Made by a program: the position numbers and the translations under genes
In this document: piece after piece, positions 49,101 through 61,300 of the stretch
Position numbering within the stretch: position 1 is the first letter of the stretch
How the letters are laid out: every line of letters begins with the position of its first letter
Assembly (NCBI RefSeq): GCF_900496995.4
Contig: NC_044020.1
Coordinates: 15,394,001 to 15,458,000, forward strand
From: Aquila chrysaetos chrysaetos
Taxonomy: Eukaryota; Chordata; Aves; Accipitriformes; Accipitridae
Direction: 5' to 3'
DNA length: 64,000 bases
Notes under the pieces: model-generated
Database searches by the model: none
What the model saw: the letters and a program-made list of their open reading frames with translations, nothing else
What the model was told of the DNA's origin: nothing

Positions 49101-52100
49101 GTTTTCAAGTGTGATTAACTCCACCCATACTTCAGGCATTTGCCAGGAAGTTTCAGGATAATCAAGTTATTTGTACCTTGATTTAAAACTGAGTACTGGA
49201 ACTTCTTTTTTATTTTTGAAAGGAGTAGGAGTTTTTGTACTTGTTCTGTATCAAAGCAGTTCCTGCTTGCACTGGGACTGGGGTGCTCTGGTTAATTTTC
49301 TCTGTCCCAGAGGTAGTTGCCTTTCTATTTCTGCTTTTACTGTAGCGTTGAGAATGTCCTATGAATGCCAGCTATTGTCTGCAATAATTGGTCTCTGAAT
49401 AAAGAGCAGTATTTATTACCTACACACCTGCCCCATTAAAGTATGCCTACTTTTCCACCACCTCAGCTAACCTGATAGACACGGATGATTGAAGTTCCTC
49501 AGTTGTTCCTGTCCGTGGGTTGATGCATGCTGTCAGATAGTGAGACTGTTCAAATGATCTTGGCACTAATTGCATATGAAAGTACCTTCCAACAATAGGG
49601 AGAATGCTGTAGCTGCGGTATGAACTCCAGTGAACAACAGCTATGAGGTTGTAATTTCTTTTCCTGGAATCCAACCTAAATGTACATTTTGTTGATTTTA
49701 TTGTGACATTTTTGGTGGTGTATCTTAAAGGTAGAGAAAACTCGAGTCTTTTCTTCCTGTTACCGAAGCTAGAAGAACATGAAAGCTGCTTTCTCTGGCT
49801 TTCCAAAAGCTTCAGGAAAGCCTTACTCCACAAAAAAAGACTGCATTTGGATCTAACATGAGCACTGTTATCAAATGCACAAGAAAATAGCACAGGTTCT
49901 TTGTATTTCCTTTTTGAGTCTCGATTTGATGTAGGTTTCTGGAGTATCATCAATTGATCAATAAAACATGTTAGACTGCATGCTAGTACTGATTAATTCA
50001 CACCTTTGGTACACAGTAAGAAACAAGGTGAAGCCTGGTGTCTATAAAGGGACTTGCTAAGTGCATTAGCCAGTTGTCTACTAATGTGTGTAGTATGTCT
50101 CAGAGGACCACCCCAGCCATCCCAGCCCTGGCTGCCTGGTGTGCTGATGGCATCAATAGGATGCAGCAGCATCACAGGTGGAGGGGAGGTCCAGCCATAC
50201 AGCAGCTGGCAAACCCTGCTGTATGTTTCTGGGTCTCACTTGAGGACTGAGGGGAAAAGAAAGATAGTATCGATGAAAAAATTCAGTCTTCATCACCATG
50301 TCCTGGACTGTTTTAGCAAGAAAGGTTTGTTAAAAGCTGTATTTTAGCCTTCCATAAAAGAACTTTTCGATTATGCCTTTGAAGATTTAGTACGATTTGT
50401 GAAAAGGACTCTCTTGCAAAGGATCCTGTTTGCTTATTTCATGCCTTTTTTTTAAAATTCAAATCCCAGAAATGGTGGCTGTACACTGTGAGAGCTGCTT
50501 TTCTCTCCACACTGGAGGAATCTTAAACATCTCTAAGTGACCAGCTTCTAACAGCTATGTTTCAATAATTTCTAGCTCTTTTAGTCTCCCTATGTTTAAA
50601 ATTTTGTGGGAGCACTGCTGAATTTTACCAAAAAGCATGGGAGGGTTTCCCTGTGCTCCCTCTGTTGCGTTACCTGACCAGGTCTACAAATTCCAGCCTT
50701 TTTACAGTTGGTTATGTCCAAGTTTATTCCAGTCCTTACTGAGTCTGTGAAAATATAGAACTGTTAGAAAGTTAAGCATGCCTCTGGCCACGACACTTTG
50801 TAAATCCGAAAGCAGGAGTTTGTGAGGGGGTGGTCTGCTCTGGGCGATGTCCATGAGGAGCCGAATGCCGGCCTGTCCTCCCTGTCCCTGCTTGTCCCTG
50901 GCTGCAGCCGGTGGCCGGCGGGTTGCGTGGCAGTTCACGGAGAGGCGGCGAGCAGGCGGGAAGGGTGCTGGTTTGTCTCAGGGACATGCTGACTGCCTGG
51001 GCAGGAGAGCTAAGGCGAGCTGTAGGTCAGAAGACAGACTGATAGCAAGAGGTGATGGAACTCTCTGTGGGGAGGGAGGGGCAACTCCAGGGCAGGGTTT
51101 GCTTTTTGTTTTCGAAGTGGTGTGAAGACACAGAGATAATGGTCTGCTTTATCTCCGATCTGAAAGGCTTTATGTAAGTCAGCCCTGCTGTCTGTGTGAG
51201 TGCGAGTCGCAGTGCTTGTGCGTGTAACAGCGGATCATGACAAACCTCCTTCCTGAGCTCTAGCCAGCTTCCTCAGCGAGCGTGGGCATCAGAAGCGAGG
51301 GTCCAGCTCTGTCCGTGGAGCTGTAGCTCCACAGCGTGCTAGGCAGATGTTGTCCTGCTGGCCCTCCTGCCGTGGTGCTTCCTTCAGCTTTGTTGGGGCC
51401 GTTTGAGGTCACAGCACAGGATGGTCCAAGTCCTTAGTAACCTCGTGGGCAACGCAACTACTTGAGGTGGTTTGTAAACACAGATCCATGTGGATTTGCT
51501 GGTCCTTGAGGTGTGATCCCAGGCCTTGGTCTCTCCTCACCAGGGATGTCAGCAGACCGCGTTGATTTTTTCAGGAAATTCTTATTTTCAAGAAGTTTAA
51601 AGTGGGATTCAGATGCCTAAATGCAGACATCGAGCCCCATAATCAGACTTCCCGAGATGGTCCCATGCTACCAGGGCGAACAGCAGGAAACTGAAGGGAG
51701 ATGTGGAGCCTCCAGGAGTGGCAGCTGGAAGCCAAGGGAGATACGTCATGGCATCTCAGGTGGCCCTAATGTTTGTCATTAGACAACTTGGTCACACCTT
51801 CGGTGTCTTTTAGGCTGAGCCCTTTGGCAAATGTGGCTGAAGGGGACAGAGAGGATGATGACGTGATGTGGACGGGAAAGCATAACTGCCCCTGAGTACT
51901 GATTCGATGTACTACCATATTTATTGCTGAAAAAGCTGTTTTAAAATCAATCTTGACTATCATAGCATTTTTTACTCATGATGTATTCATGAGTGTTTGG
52001 CATACTGTGCACATTCTTAGTTTTGAGAGAACCGACATTAATAGCTATTAAGTTAAGTCTGAAACTGTGTGGCATTGTTAATTACCTCCAGTCATGTAAT

Positions 52101-52370
52101 TTATTGAACTTACAAAACTTAAGTTCTTGAGTGCTATGACTAATTATAAGATTGGAAATTAATCCAGAAGTGGAAATTACAGCCATACTTGAAAATGTCT
52201 CTCAGGCAACTTTGATCATTTTCACATGCTTTTATCCACAGGTCTCTACGAGGAGATCCGTCAGTGCCGTGAGGCCTGTGGAAAAGCTCATATGAAAACA
52301 ATCTTGGCAACAGGTGAACTGGGGTGCCTTGCTAATGTCTACAAAGCCAGTATGATAGCTATGATGGCAG
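27623..52370 (+). CDS. DERA: DERA, deoxyribose-phosphate aldolase (5' part, exons 1-6; continues beyond the window)
   Basis: Exons 27623-27653, 37210-37307, 40811-40958, 42645-42740, 44100-44234 and 52242-52370 join without a stop to 212 codons plus one base, aligning residue for residue with human DERA numbering (318 aa). DERA is a cytosolic class I aldolase that splits 2-deoxy-D-ribose 5-phosphate into glyceraldehyde 3-phosphate and acetaldehyde, in deoxynucleoside catabolism. Visible family motifs are DLTTLSGDDT (from residue 55), VCVYPARV, VASVAAGFPSG (with the residue 125 codon split) and KTILATGELG. Asp155, the known proton donor, is present in EIDIVIS. The Schiff-base Lys218 and Lys254 would be encoded by exon 7 and later; I found no such exon up to 64000, so the window ends in intron 6. 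The ATG has G at -3 and +4. The gene lies 1.6 kb or so downstream of STRAP in the same orientation. Confidence 0.96.
30168..30189. repeat. T22 homopolymer
   Basis: Twenty-two consecutive T in DERA intron 1. No adjacent retroposon body is recognised. Confidence 0.95.
30850..31812 (+). mobile_element. CR1 retrotransposon fragment with dead reverse transcriptase end
   Basis: In sense orientation it begins with the reverse-transcriptase segment reading LGPILFNIF, then a KFANASKLA stretch where active CR1 copies have a paired-aspartate FADD box, so the catalytic pair is lost. It continues through the conserved 'GGAGAGGCTGAGGGAGCTGG' block and ends in a CR1 3' UTR (31680-31812). It is 5'-truncated and frame-broken. 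The middle, 31030-31480, is unusually CpG-rich. It lies in DERA intron 1. Confidence 0.88.
31030..31480. other. CpG-dense segment inside the CR1 copy
   Basis: By hand count there are about 53 CpG in about 450 bases, roughly one per 8.5 bases, whereas the flanking CR1 parts and the intron are CpG-poor. Parts such as 'GAGCCGGGCACGGGCCAGC' and 'CTGGAGCACCTGCCCCGTG' still align with remembered CR1 sequence, so this appears to be CR1 DNA rather than an unrelated insert. Confidence 0.75.
31833..31872. repeat. TG/TA/CA alternating purine-pyrimidine repeat
   Basis: TGTGTGTG, TATATATA and CACACGCG blocks run together just after the CR1 tail. The central part is self-complementary and could extrude a hairpin. 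Confidence 0.8.
33519..33539. repeat. A21 homopolymer
   Basis: Twenty-one consecutive A in DERA intron 1. Confidence 0.95.
37210..37307 (+). CDS. DERA: DERA coding exon 2
   Basis: Residues 11-43, reading ELGWISKVHVNRPAVVRHAE and ending RTVKGNWQ. The acceptor is CCCCAG, ending at 37209, and the donor GTAAGT at 37308. A GTAATT 14 bases earlier is not used, because the longer exon gives the family length of 43 residues before AAWLL. Confidence 0.93.
37308..40810 (+). other. DERA: DERA intron 2
   Basis: A 3.5-kb GT-AG intron with a homopurine tract (37795-37838). Nothing else is recognised. The 38000-38480 part is somewhat less AT-rich. Confidence 0.85.
37795..37838 (+). repeat. 44-base homopurine tract
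   Basis: Uninterrupted G/A on the + strand: G6, then AGAAAGGG, two A-runs separated by GGAGG, then GAG. Confidence 0.85.
40811..40958 (+). CDS. DERA: DERA coding exon 3
   Basis: Residues 44-92 plus one base, beginning AAWLLKAVTCIDLTTLSGDD and ending LKAMDMHDK. The acceptor is TTTGTAG, ending at 40810, and the donor GTATGA at 40959. It reads straight through an internal AGGTGATG that resembles a donor. Confidence 0.95.
40959..42644 (+). other. DERA: DERA intron 3
   Basis: A 1.69-kb GT-AG intron. AT-rich, with no repeat or gene recognised. Confidence 0.85.
42645..42740 (+). CDS. DERA: DERA coding exon 4
   Basis: Residues 93-124 plus one base. It contains AVCVYPARVTDAVNALKAAG and ends NIPVAS. 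The acceptor is TTGCAG, ending at 42644, and the donor GTAAGC at 42741. Confidence 0.95.
43046..43102. repeat. (AAT)n microsatellite, about 19 units
   Basis: Uninterrupted AAT/TAA triplets in DERA intron 4, about 300 bases after exon 4. Confidence 0.95.
43358..43452 (-). mobile_element. CR1 3'-end remnant
   Basis: Short antisense CR1 tail in DERA intron 4. An AATCAAAGAATTATGCAGGT start is followed by 'TTGGAAGGGAGCTCTGGAT', 'CATCTGGTCCAGCCTCCTG' and 'CTCAAAGCAGGGGC'. Only the last ~95 bases of the element remain. Confidence 0.85.
44100..44234 (+). CDS. DERA: DERA coding exon 5
   Basis: Residues 125-169 plus one base. It starts VAAGFPSGQTPLETKLAE and carries Asp155 in EIDIVISRSLVLTGQW. The acceptor is TGCTAG, ending at 44099, and the donor GTAAGT at 44235. 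Confidence 0.95.
47122..47619 (+). other. Unassigned open frame of 165 codons in DERA intron 5
   Basis: An ATG-initiated open frame on the sense strand. The translation has an F-run from a T15 homopolymer (47158-47172), then a hydrophobic segment and a KKRKKTK basic patch. It matches no family I know. A chance open frame of this size is plausible in a 64-kb window. Confidence 0.15.
48623..48677. repeat. T-rich low-complexity stretch
   Basis: Long T-runs broken by single C, GG or GGTGGG in DERA intron 5. Confidence 0.85.
49447..49950 (-). other. Unassigned open frame of 167 codons, antisense in DERA intron 5
   Basis: An ATG-initiated frame on the minus strand. The translation is Ser/Lys/Arg-rich without low-complexity runs, but I recognise no domain or splice pattern. 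It could be a chance frame or a remnant of an old inserted coding sequence. Confidence 0.2.
50820..51760. other. GC-richer segment in DERA intron 5
   Basis: Composition rises well above the flanking intron, with clustered CpG at 50860-50990 (for example GGTGGCCGGCGGGTTGCG) and scattered CpG to about 51700. No repeat family is recognised. Confidence 0.6.
52242..52370 (+). CDS. DERA: DERA coding exon 6
   Basis: Residues 170-212 plus one base. It reads RLYEEIRQCREACGKAH, then KTILATGELG and NVYKASMIAMMA. The acceptor is CCACAG, ending at 52241, and the donor GTAAAT at 52371. The next exon should begin just before the active-site lysine loop. Confidence 0.95.
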
Positions 52371-55300
52371 GTAAATATATGTGGTTTTCTTTTTAAGCTA
52401 AGAATGTCTTTGCTATATTATTTATGAAGCTTAAAAAATTCTAGTTGTGAAAGTTTAGTTTTGCCGATAGTAGAAAAAACTATTATGCAGCAATTACTGA
52501 AGTTGCAGGTGTAGTAATGAAGTGTCACTTGTTTTGTATAACCTACAAAAACTGCATGAAATGCTAGATAACACTTAAAACTGCTAAATGACAAAATTTG
52601 TAGGAACAAGTAATACTTGTTGTCAAACATCTGATCTTTGGTATAGTTAAAAAAGACACATACATTTGGGGCAGATACACGTCTTATCCAGGCAATTGTG
52701 GTGAGCTACAGATGTGGTGTAGATAGATGGCTCATAAGTTTATTTTAAATGCAAGGGGAACTTCCCTGTGAAGATTCATGCTGACAGCTCTCGTTTCTGG
52801 TTTGCGATCACTTCTTCTGACCACCTCTGTGACAGTGCGGTTTGGGAAACCAACTGTACTGGAAATGCAGTGAGGCGAAGAACACTGCATGTTCCAGCAG
52901 GCATTGGGATGGGCTTGATTATAACTGGTTTTAACTGGCACACTCACAAACACTGGCAGTCACTACCGGCAATTAATTGGCACTTCAAAAGGTGTTCAGT
53001 CTTCCCTGTCTTTGAAAACTCAATTACATCTGACCTGATGTTTGGAGTGTGTCTGTCTTATTCTGAACCTTTCACCTAAGAAACACATTCACATGAGCAG
53101 GATAGAGTTTTCAGGGGCTACATATAGTTTGTAGGTATTACTTTTTTGCATAGCTATAGCCATTGCAGACTGAATGTAGCAAATCACCCATTTGATCCCA
53201 GATTTACAGCAGTATATTCTGTCTGCAGCTTTGGGTCTGTGCTGATACAATTTTCCCTAGTTTAACCAGAATTTTAGGGCTGTGTTTTAATGCCATCTTT
53301 AAGATGCAGAACTGGGAATTGGCTGATAAGGCTATGTTCTTTGAACATTTTGAATTGATAGAAGTGTAAAGATATACTAAGAACCACTTGGGTTAGTCTG
53401 TCTTCTAAACTTTCCCTCATTTTTGTGTTGATTTTTTTCTTCTACTGTAAGCTCTTCAGACCTGGAGTTGCTTGTTATTTTAGAGAAAGAAAAAAATCAT
53501 CCAAGTGTCTTGTCAGTATTTAAATAAATATTTAACTTGCTGCTGACCTCATTGTCTCCTTACACAACACTATGCTTATCTACTTCAAATGGAATGGGAA
53601 GCATTTCAGGCTTTTTACATGCTCAGCTACAATGACAATTGGTATCATTAGATACAGAGGATCATTATTATGCCAGTAAATACTGCTTTTAATTAGAAGA
53701 GGTGTAAGAAATACACATGTCCTGTCATTTAAACTGATGTACTAATCATTATGATCACTTTTTGTAACACGGAGTAGTGAAAAATCCAGGTTGTAAAGCA
53801 TTTTAACATTTTCAGATTTTTTGCTGGTGTAGTTTTTTTCAAATACAGCAGATGGCTCTATTGTTAATGATTTTCCTTGCATAGTTATTCATTTTACAAA
53901 ACACTTATCCATCTGAATATATGCAGTAATTTTCTTATTTCAGTCTCTTGCTTTTTCTTTGTGGGTAGGTGTAAAAATAAGAATTTATTGGTGCCCTACG
54001 TACATGTATTGAGGGCCAGATTTTCAGACTTTGACTTGTCAGAACTGCCGAGAACCTCAAATTCCCGTTGAATTTTGTTTGATTTTTATATTTGTAGCAT
54101 TTGGAGGAGAAAGTAATTCGGCACAGTAGTTTTAAATTCTAGCTTTAGTATCCATATATTTTTTTCAGCTGGTGCCATGATTTAAAAGAAAGAAAAAAAG
54201 CAGATAATCTTGTGGATATGGCAGGCCCTGGCAACTTTTATCTGAAGATAAAGCAACAACTCTGATAAACTTGACCCTAGTAATGAGTATTATATGGGGA
54301 AATTAGTTACACAGTATAGTGGATTCAACTGCAAAACTGGCTTTAGAAGTTTTTGCTGCCTCTGGCCAATTGCTCCTGTCCTTTACACCAAAATTTGCTG
54401 CTGCTTCAGCTGTGCTGTTAGAAGTGCTCATCATGCTGCATTGTAACCTGAGTTTTCCAAGTAATACAGTTGAAAATCAGCCCAGAAAAGGGTTAACTAG
54501 TTTGCTGTGTGTTTTGTGATTGGTTGGAAATGTTTTTTTTTTTTTAATGGTCACAACCTCAATAGTCTGGTTTACAGCCTTGCCTTGCATACGATTTCAT
54601 CAGTGCAACAGAGGACTTGGCGTGCAGTCCTTAAACTGTTTTCACTTCACTATGCATAATGTAAGCCTATCATGTAGGGAGCACAAAATCCTAGACTTAG
54701 AGAAGTTTACATTGCCCTTGCTGAGCATGCACGCATTCACCTAGGTCCTGAAGCACAAAGCCACTAGCTGTGTTGCAATGTGTATATAAAATATGTGTAT
54801 TTCCCATGTGTCTCATTTGTGAGACTCAGAAGGCTGAGAGAGTATCACAATGCTGATTTATCAGTAGCTGTGTGGTTAAAAAGCTTGCCTGGGATGTCTG
54901 GGACTTGGTCTCTCTGAGTGAGGTTCTTCCACATAGGTCAATTTACCATGTATTTGCTGTTAAGGACCTCAGTCCTTCCCCATAAAGTTGCTCTGCTTTG
55001 CACAAAGCGATTAACTGAACAGGGCATACAACCCAGATGTCTCCTTTCCCAAATAACTTTCCAGAAGTTTTATACGGTCTTCCTTGTGCTGGCTTGAGGA
55101 ATTATTGGTGTATGCTGGGAACCACAGCATGTTACATTTGGTCTGATTCAGCTAGCGGGTTGGGGTTCAGCCACTGGATGTGAGGCCAACTGCACAGATC
55201 ACTGACTTGAAAAGGGATGGTAAAAGGTCAAAAAATGTGCACCTCCTCATTGGCTCGGATTTTAAAAGAATGCTAAGGGCCGTGCTCAGGCAGGGGTGGT

Positions 55301-58300
55301 GTGCCCGTGCACTTTTATATTCAAAGCAGATTACATAGGCTGCTTCTGCAGACAAACAGCTGTACTCTGAATCACAGCCCTTGCAGGGCTCAGCAGAAGC
55401 CATTCACTGCACACCAGTGAGTGAGGCTGAGCCCAGTGAGATGTGCAGATCTTAGCAGTGCACTGGAGGTGGAGGCCAGTTGTAGAAATGGTGCTTTGCC
55501 TAACACGCCTACGTACAAGATGTTAATGCTTGCACCTGCAAGAACTTGGGAAAAGTGTTGCTTCACAGTGAGGTATGAGAATAATTTGCCTCTATTTGAA
55601 GCAGTGGCTTTTGGCTCCTCCTGTGTCTGAAATCGTATCTCCAAAGTACCATGACTACTTTTCTTTCTTCTCTAGCACAGTACATAAGGAGAAAGACATC
55701 AGAATGGGAGCAGGCACCCAGTTCTCTCAAATTCTTTTAACCATACCTTTACAGACTTGACTGACATGCAATAAATTCTTCTGGAATATTTAAGAACCTA
55801 TTTCTGAGTGAAAGAGGCTGACAGCCCTCTAAGGACAGTGACTCACTTAGCAAGAATAATCCTTGCAGTGCTAAGGAGGACAAAATGGCAGGTAGGGTTG
55901 CACATCAGTGGCTCTGTGTTACTACCAAGGGAGCACATTGTTTTCAGAAAGCTGACCGAGAGAAAATATCAGCACTGAATCAGGGAATCTTTGGTCATTG
56001 GTTTATAACATCCATTGCCATTTCTTGAGCTTCTTGAAGTCTTGATGGTGGTTTGAGTACACGAGCTTCTCAGGGAAAACTGACTGCATCTTTGACTCTA
56101 CCAGACAGCTTCCAGACAATGAGTAGAGCAAACTAATTAGTGGTTTACACTGTCTGGTGTATACTTGTGTGAGTCACATCTATTTCTATAGGACACACTC
56201 AAATCTGTGTCTTTGTAGCCTCTTGGAATAAACAGTCCTAAGGAGCACAAATGGGAGTGCGTGGCTCCCCCATACCAGTGGTAACTATTCTATGTTTCTT
56301 CATCATGGTATCTGTAAAAAAACCAGGTCTTTTACACAGTTCTCTTATGAGAGGTAGGCCATTTTTTGACTTTTATTTTTTTCACACAAACATCAGAAAC
56401 TGCCAAGGAAGCCAGACAAGGAAGGGAAAGATGATGACTTGCAGTGGGAAAGGAACGCTTCAGTAAAGGTGTGGATGTCTTAATTGCATATTTCAGTCAT
56501 ATATAAGGTTTTTATTTTGGAAAATCACATTTTAACCATTTTACCTAAATACAAAATCTTTGTTGTTCTGTGTAACAATTCATATTAATTAAAATATGCA
56601 GGCTGGGGGAGAGGTGGAGGAAGTGATTAAGTAAATGTACTTTACTTTAAAAGTGAAACCTCCATCTGTGTCATTTTGACTGTGAAAGCTGGTCTTGATA
56701 GTACAAGCTCCTTTTACGTCACTCTTTGGGTATCTAAGGGAAACACAGCAGTGACATGTGAAAGATATTTGTTTTCATTACATGTATCTAAAAAAGTACC
56801 TGTGAAAAGATCACGAAGGAGTGATGTAGGTTCTTCTGCAGCTCTACTAAATGTATGGGTTTAAAACAATTTTTTCATAGGTCATTAAGCAGTTAGTCAA
56901 ATAAATTGTAAGTTGAGATACTGACTAATGTAAAACCTGAATTTAGAAATACAATGAGTTAGTGCTAAATCAAACCAACTTCTAAAGTCTCTAGCACAAA
57001 AAACCCTGCAAAAAGTAGCAGAAGATGACTGAGGCAATAAGATCTCTGATGCTGAAGAGGAAAGTCTAGAAGAGGAAAATTAAAACACATTAAATGTGTG
57101 AGCAGAAATTTTTTTAGACACTTTGATACTGTTCATTCCAAAGTGAACAAAAATAACATAGCCAAACGGTGAAGAAAAGCTGTGTCTTGCAGTTCTCAGG
57201 AGAGCCCACTTTCAGTCCTTCCAGGCTTCATCCTGCTTTACAGGAGCAGTTCCAGTTAATACACACTTATTTTCACAGCAAACCTTACCAAAACTTAAAG
57301 GCATGAATAGGCTGGCCTTGTGCTGGATCCAGAGAAAGACTGGCTGAGGGCTGTAGTATCCAGTTTTTGTCTCTTAAAGCAGGGAGCAGTGCCACAAGGT
57401 TCCCCCAAAGAAAATTCAGGACATGGCAGTACTGCATGAAGATGTTTCCTCAAAAATCCTCAAGACTGGAACATCCTACGGCACAAAAGCCTAGTCCTAA
57501 ATTAAGAAAAGATATAAGAGTTTAATGATTATAAGAAGAGAGAGTCCAAGAAATGTGGTTTGGAACATCGCAAAATAATGCCTGGCTACACAAAGCTTTT
57601 AACTCAGCTCTAAATAAGGTTTTTATAGTGTAGTTAATATTGGTGCGGATCCATTTTTAGTATGAATAATGGGAAGACAAATTCTAAGGTACCAATAGCT
57701 GTTGTTGTTTTGAGCACTGTCTTGCAAAGATTTGTTGTGAGCAGAGTTAGGTTGTGTGGCCGTAAACATGCTAGCAGCTGTCTAAGTGCAAGGGATGACT
57801 TTCCTACTGCTGAATGTGGACCGCTATGATCCAAAACTTCTACGAAGCAAATGTTTCATGAAAAATGAAAGAGAAGAAAGGAAACCAAACTAGCAAAATT
57901 TGACTGAAAAGCTAGGCATACTTTGCACAAATGCAACTAATGTAGGAAACAAGACTACTGAATAAGTAATAATGCTTGGCACTTAGATAGCACTTTACGT
58001 CTTCAAAGCACATACTGACATTAGCAGAATAAATTTTACAATCACCCTGTGAAGTATGAGACAAAGATAATAACAGACAAGTCAAAAGTCAAGCTGAGAT
58101 CGGTTGTGAGTTCCTAGCTTTAAATCCCACGCTCAAACCAAAAGTCGAGGGTCCCCTCAATAACATGTGACTTGTATTATGTATTGATTTAATTATGTGC
58201 CTACAACTTCAGCTGTAATTTGATACTAAGTCAGTCAGATATTAGAGCCCAGAGCATTTCCAAATGAAAGGCAAACCAAGGGAGAAGGCTTGGTAACACA

Positions 58301-61300
58301 TATAAAACAAAATTTCAATTTGTGTCTTGTTTTATGCGTCTGAAATACAACTGTGTTGAGTTTATAGTGTATCTGTAAAGGGTACACTTCACACTGTAAA
58401 AGGTCCATCAGAAATCAGGGGCAATGCATGGCTGTCATCTTCTAAAAGCAGACCGGGTCAAAATTGGCAGCACCTTTCTACAGATGTGAACTGTCTCTGA
58501 GTGCTTTCCAGGGTGACAGATGATCTTAAGCTCTGGTCTGGAGGTCCGGTATAGGGCTGGGGACAAACTAGTAAGTTCTTACACTTTTGAATGTGTGGAA
58601 AGAGGACTTACTGTCTGACTGGCGACTAAGGCTTTCTTGCTCACAGTCTGGTGGCCGTGGCTGTTTCCTCTCTCCCTCCAACCAAGCAGGAGTGAGTCCA
58701 AGGTGTGATGGAGATTGCTTGCTGTTCCAGTTTGGCTGAGCTGCACTCACTGGCTGGGGAAAGTGGGTGTTGAAATGCAGTGTATTCTTGCATCTGACTG
58801 CTTGTCTTCAGAGAACAAAGCACAGTGCAGGGAGAGTTCTCCCACCTGCATTGTCAAATGGTAGAGAATAATCCCAATTCTCTTTGGCTGTGATCTTCTG
58901 GCAGTACAGATTAGATCTAGCATGGGCATGGGCACATTTCTGAATTTCTGTCAGTTTATTGAGAGTGCATAAAATGATGTTTATGTCAGCTCTCTTCTGT
59001 CTGCCTGCATGCATACAGTACCTCATTTGTCCAAAGACATGCCCATTCCTTCAGAATTTTTAGATAAATTTGAACTTGCAGAGTTTGTAATACTTTAGCA
59101 CTTTGCATCATGCAGATGCAGTGTTGTATGTCATTTTGGGAACATAGCCTAGGTTTCTGTCTTGAATATGTAGAAGTGGTTGCAGTTGGCTGCTGTAAGA
59201 GGCTCATCAGTACAGTAATTAACGCTATGGAATCATATTAGTAGTTGATAACTTTCCTGTCTGTTTGCTGCAGCAGATGTCCTGCATTCTGCATAGTCTG
59301 CGGTTGTTCTGCATGTTCAGAGCTCTGGTTAACATCACTGAAAGTTTAGTGCAAGGAATGAGCACAAAATGGGCTGTGGAAAACCAAGATACAGAGCAGG
59401 TCAGAGTGACACAGTCTGTCTCAAAATTTTGAATGATATTATAGAATAAAAAAGTTTTTGAATTGGGGGTTAGATCAAAAGATGGATTATCTTTAAATAC
59501 AATTGGTCTAAAAGAGGTCTCTACAGGAACAAGTGAGTTCATTTTTTCTGGTACAGAGTGGGGGGAAATAAAAAGGTCAGTAGTACAAAAATGCAGATAG
59601 CTGCATGTTCAGTAAGGCAGTACAAGGCTGCTCCCTTAAATGAAGTAATTGCCTACAAGCTTAACAGTGATACTGTAGCTAATCACTAGAAATAATGTAG
59701 GTGTGATAGATAAGCTTGGAGTTGAAAAGTTCTAACAATGCAGTCACAATATCCTCAGGTTTGAATTACTGATGAGAGTCCCTACAAAGAGTAGTAAGTA
59801 ACAAAAAAAAAAATGTTGGGTTTGAGTAAAGCAGACCTTGAAGGAATGCAAAATGAGACTAAAAAATCTGTCTGGAACTCAATAATGTATGTACAGGGAA
59901 TCAAAAGTGAAGGAATGGAAAGTGGCTGAGAAACACTAGGGCAGACTCTAATGAGATGTCTTTTCAGTAGAGTCAAAAGAGCAAGAGAACCATGTATGGG
60001 TAAGTAGAGGACAGAAGTAATACATACGAGAAACAGAGATGTTGGGGGAAAAAAAGATACCAAGAGTCTGTGAAGGGAGGACAGAGTGTATACAGTAAAA
60101 CCTCATTTGTTTGCGGTTTGTTAAGCTAGAAACCCAGATGTGCATGTGATGCCACATTTTGTTATGCATTTATTTATGTGCTTAGTGAGCTGTGCGCTAG
60201 CCTGTACAGCCATATCTGAGGGGAGATAGTTATCTGGGGCCGTTCATATTTGTCACACTACGATGCTTGGCAACTCAGTTTGCTAATTTTGTGAAAGGTC
60301 TATTCTATTAATGGTATTCTACTGTAATCAGAAAATAGCAATATACACCCTCTACTGAAGTCAAAAGAAGAAATACCAATGTAAAATAGATTACATTTGT
60401 CAGCTCTGTACCTGCTTGATTCTGTGTTATCCATACCACCACTTGACTTTCTCTCTCCACCATTCCCATTTACAAATAGAAACAGTGCTATTTCCAAGCA
60501 ATTATCACCAGAAGAATACCAAGTCAAGTCAGGAAGCCAGAAAATGGGTAGGATGTTTGAGGTAGCAGAATGACTCCTAACTTTTCATCACCTTTGACAA
60601 CTCTGTTAGCTTCTCTGTTTTTCCATATGTAAAATTAACATTGCACATTTTATAGGACCTCTGTGAGGTCTAATAAATTAAGATATAAGCAGAAATATGT
60701 TCCTGTCATTAGAAGGCAGAAATTTTCCATGCCTGTGCATGAAGGTGGAATACCTGTGGTCACAATTGAAATTGGGAAATGGAGCAAGAGAAAGTCTGGA
60801 AATTTTCTGGTGGGAGCTGCTGACTCTGATTTACTAGTACAACCAACCCTGGGAGCAACAGTGGAGGTGGGAGCTGGCAGTTTGCTGTGGTACTCCAGGG
60901 TGATGGTATTGTGTGCTGCACAGTTGACCAGCACTGCCCGTAGCAGCAGGGAGGTCACCTCGCTTCAGCTGTTTTCGCAGCACTCCACCCAAAATGTTCT
61001 TTTAAATGAAAGAGTTTTGCCATGCCTCCTGTATGCCTGTTTTGCTGTGCTTTGGTGTTCTCCCTGCACTGAGCAAAATGGAATGAGCAGTATGCCCCTA
61101 CAAGAAATCGTAGAGGGGCAGGAGCGTGATAACTCCCCAGAAATCCCAAGACTTGTCACTGGATCTCAGAGAAGGGTGGAACCCTGATCTGCAGATTTCT
61201 GCTTCTTGACCTGTAAGAACGTGGCTATTCTTTATGCTTCAACCTCTGAAACTGGTTGCGAAATAGCAGGTTACGGTGAGTAGGCATGTACTGACAGTAT

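Larger units (their letters stand above)
44235..52241 (+). other. DERA: DERA intron 5
   Basis: An 8.0-kb GT-AG intron. It contains a pyrimidine-rich stretch (48623-48677), a GC-richer segment (about 50820-51760) and two long open frames of doubtful meaning (47122-47619 + and 49447-49950 -). No transposon is recognised. Confidence 0.85.
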
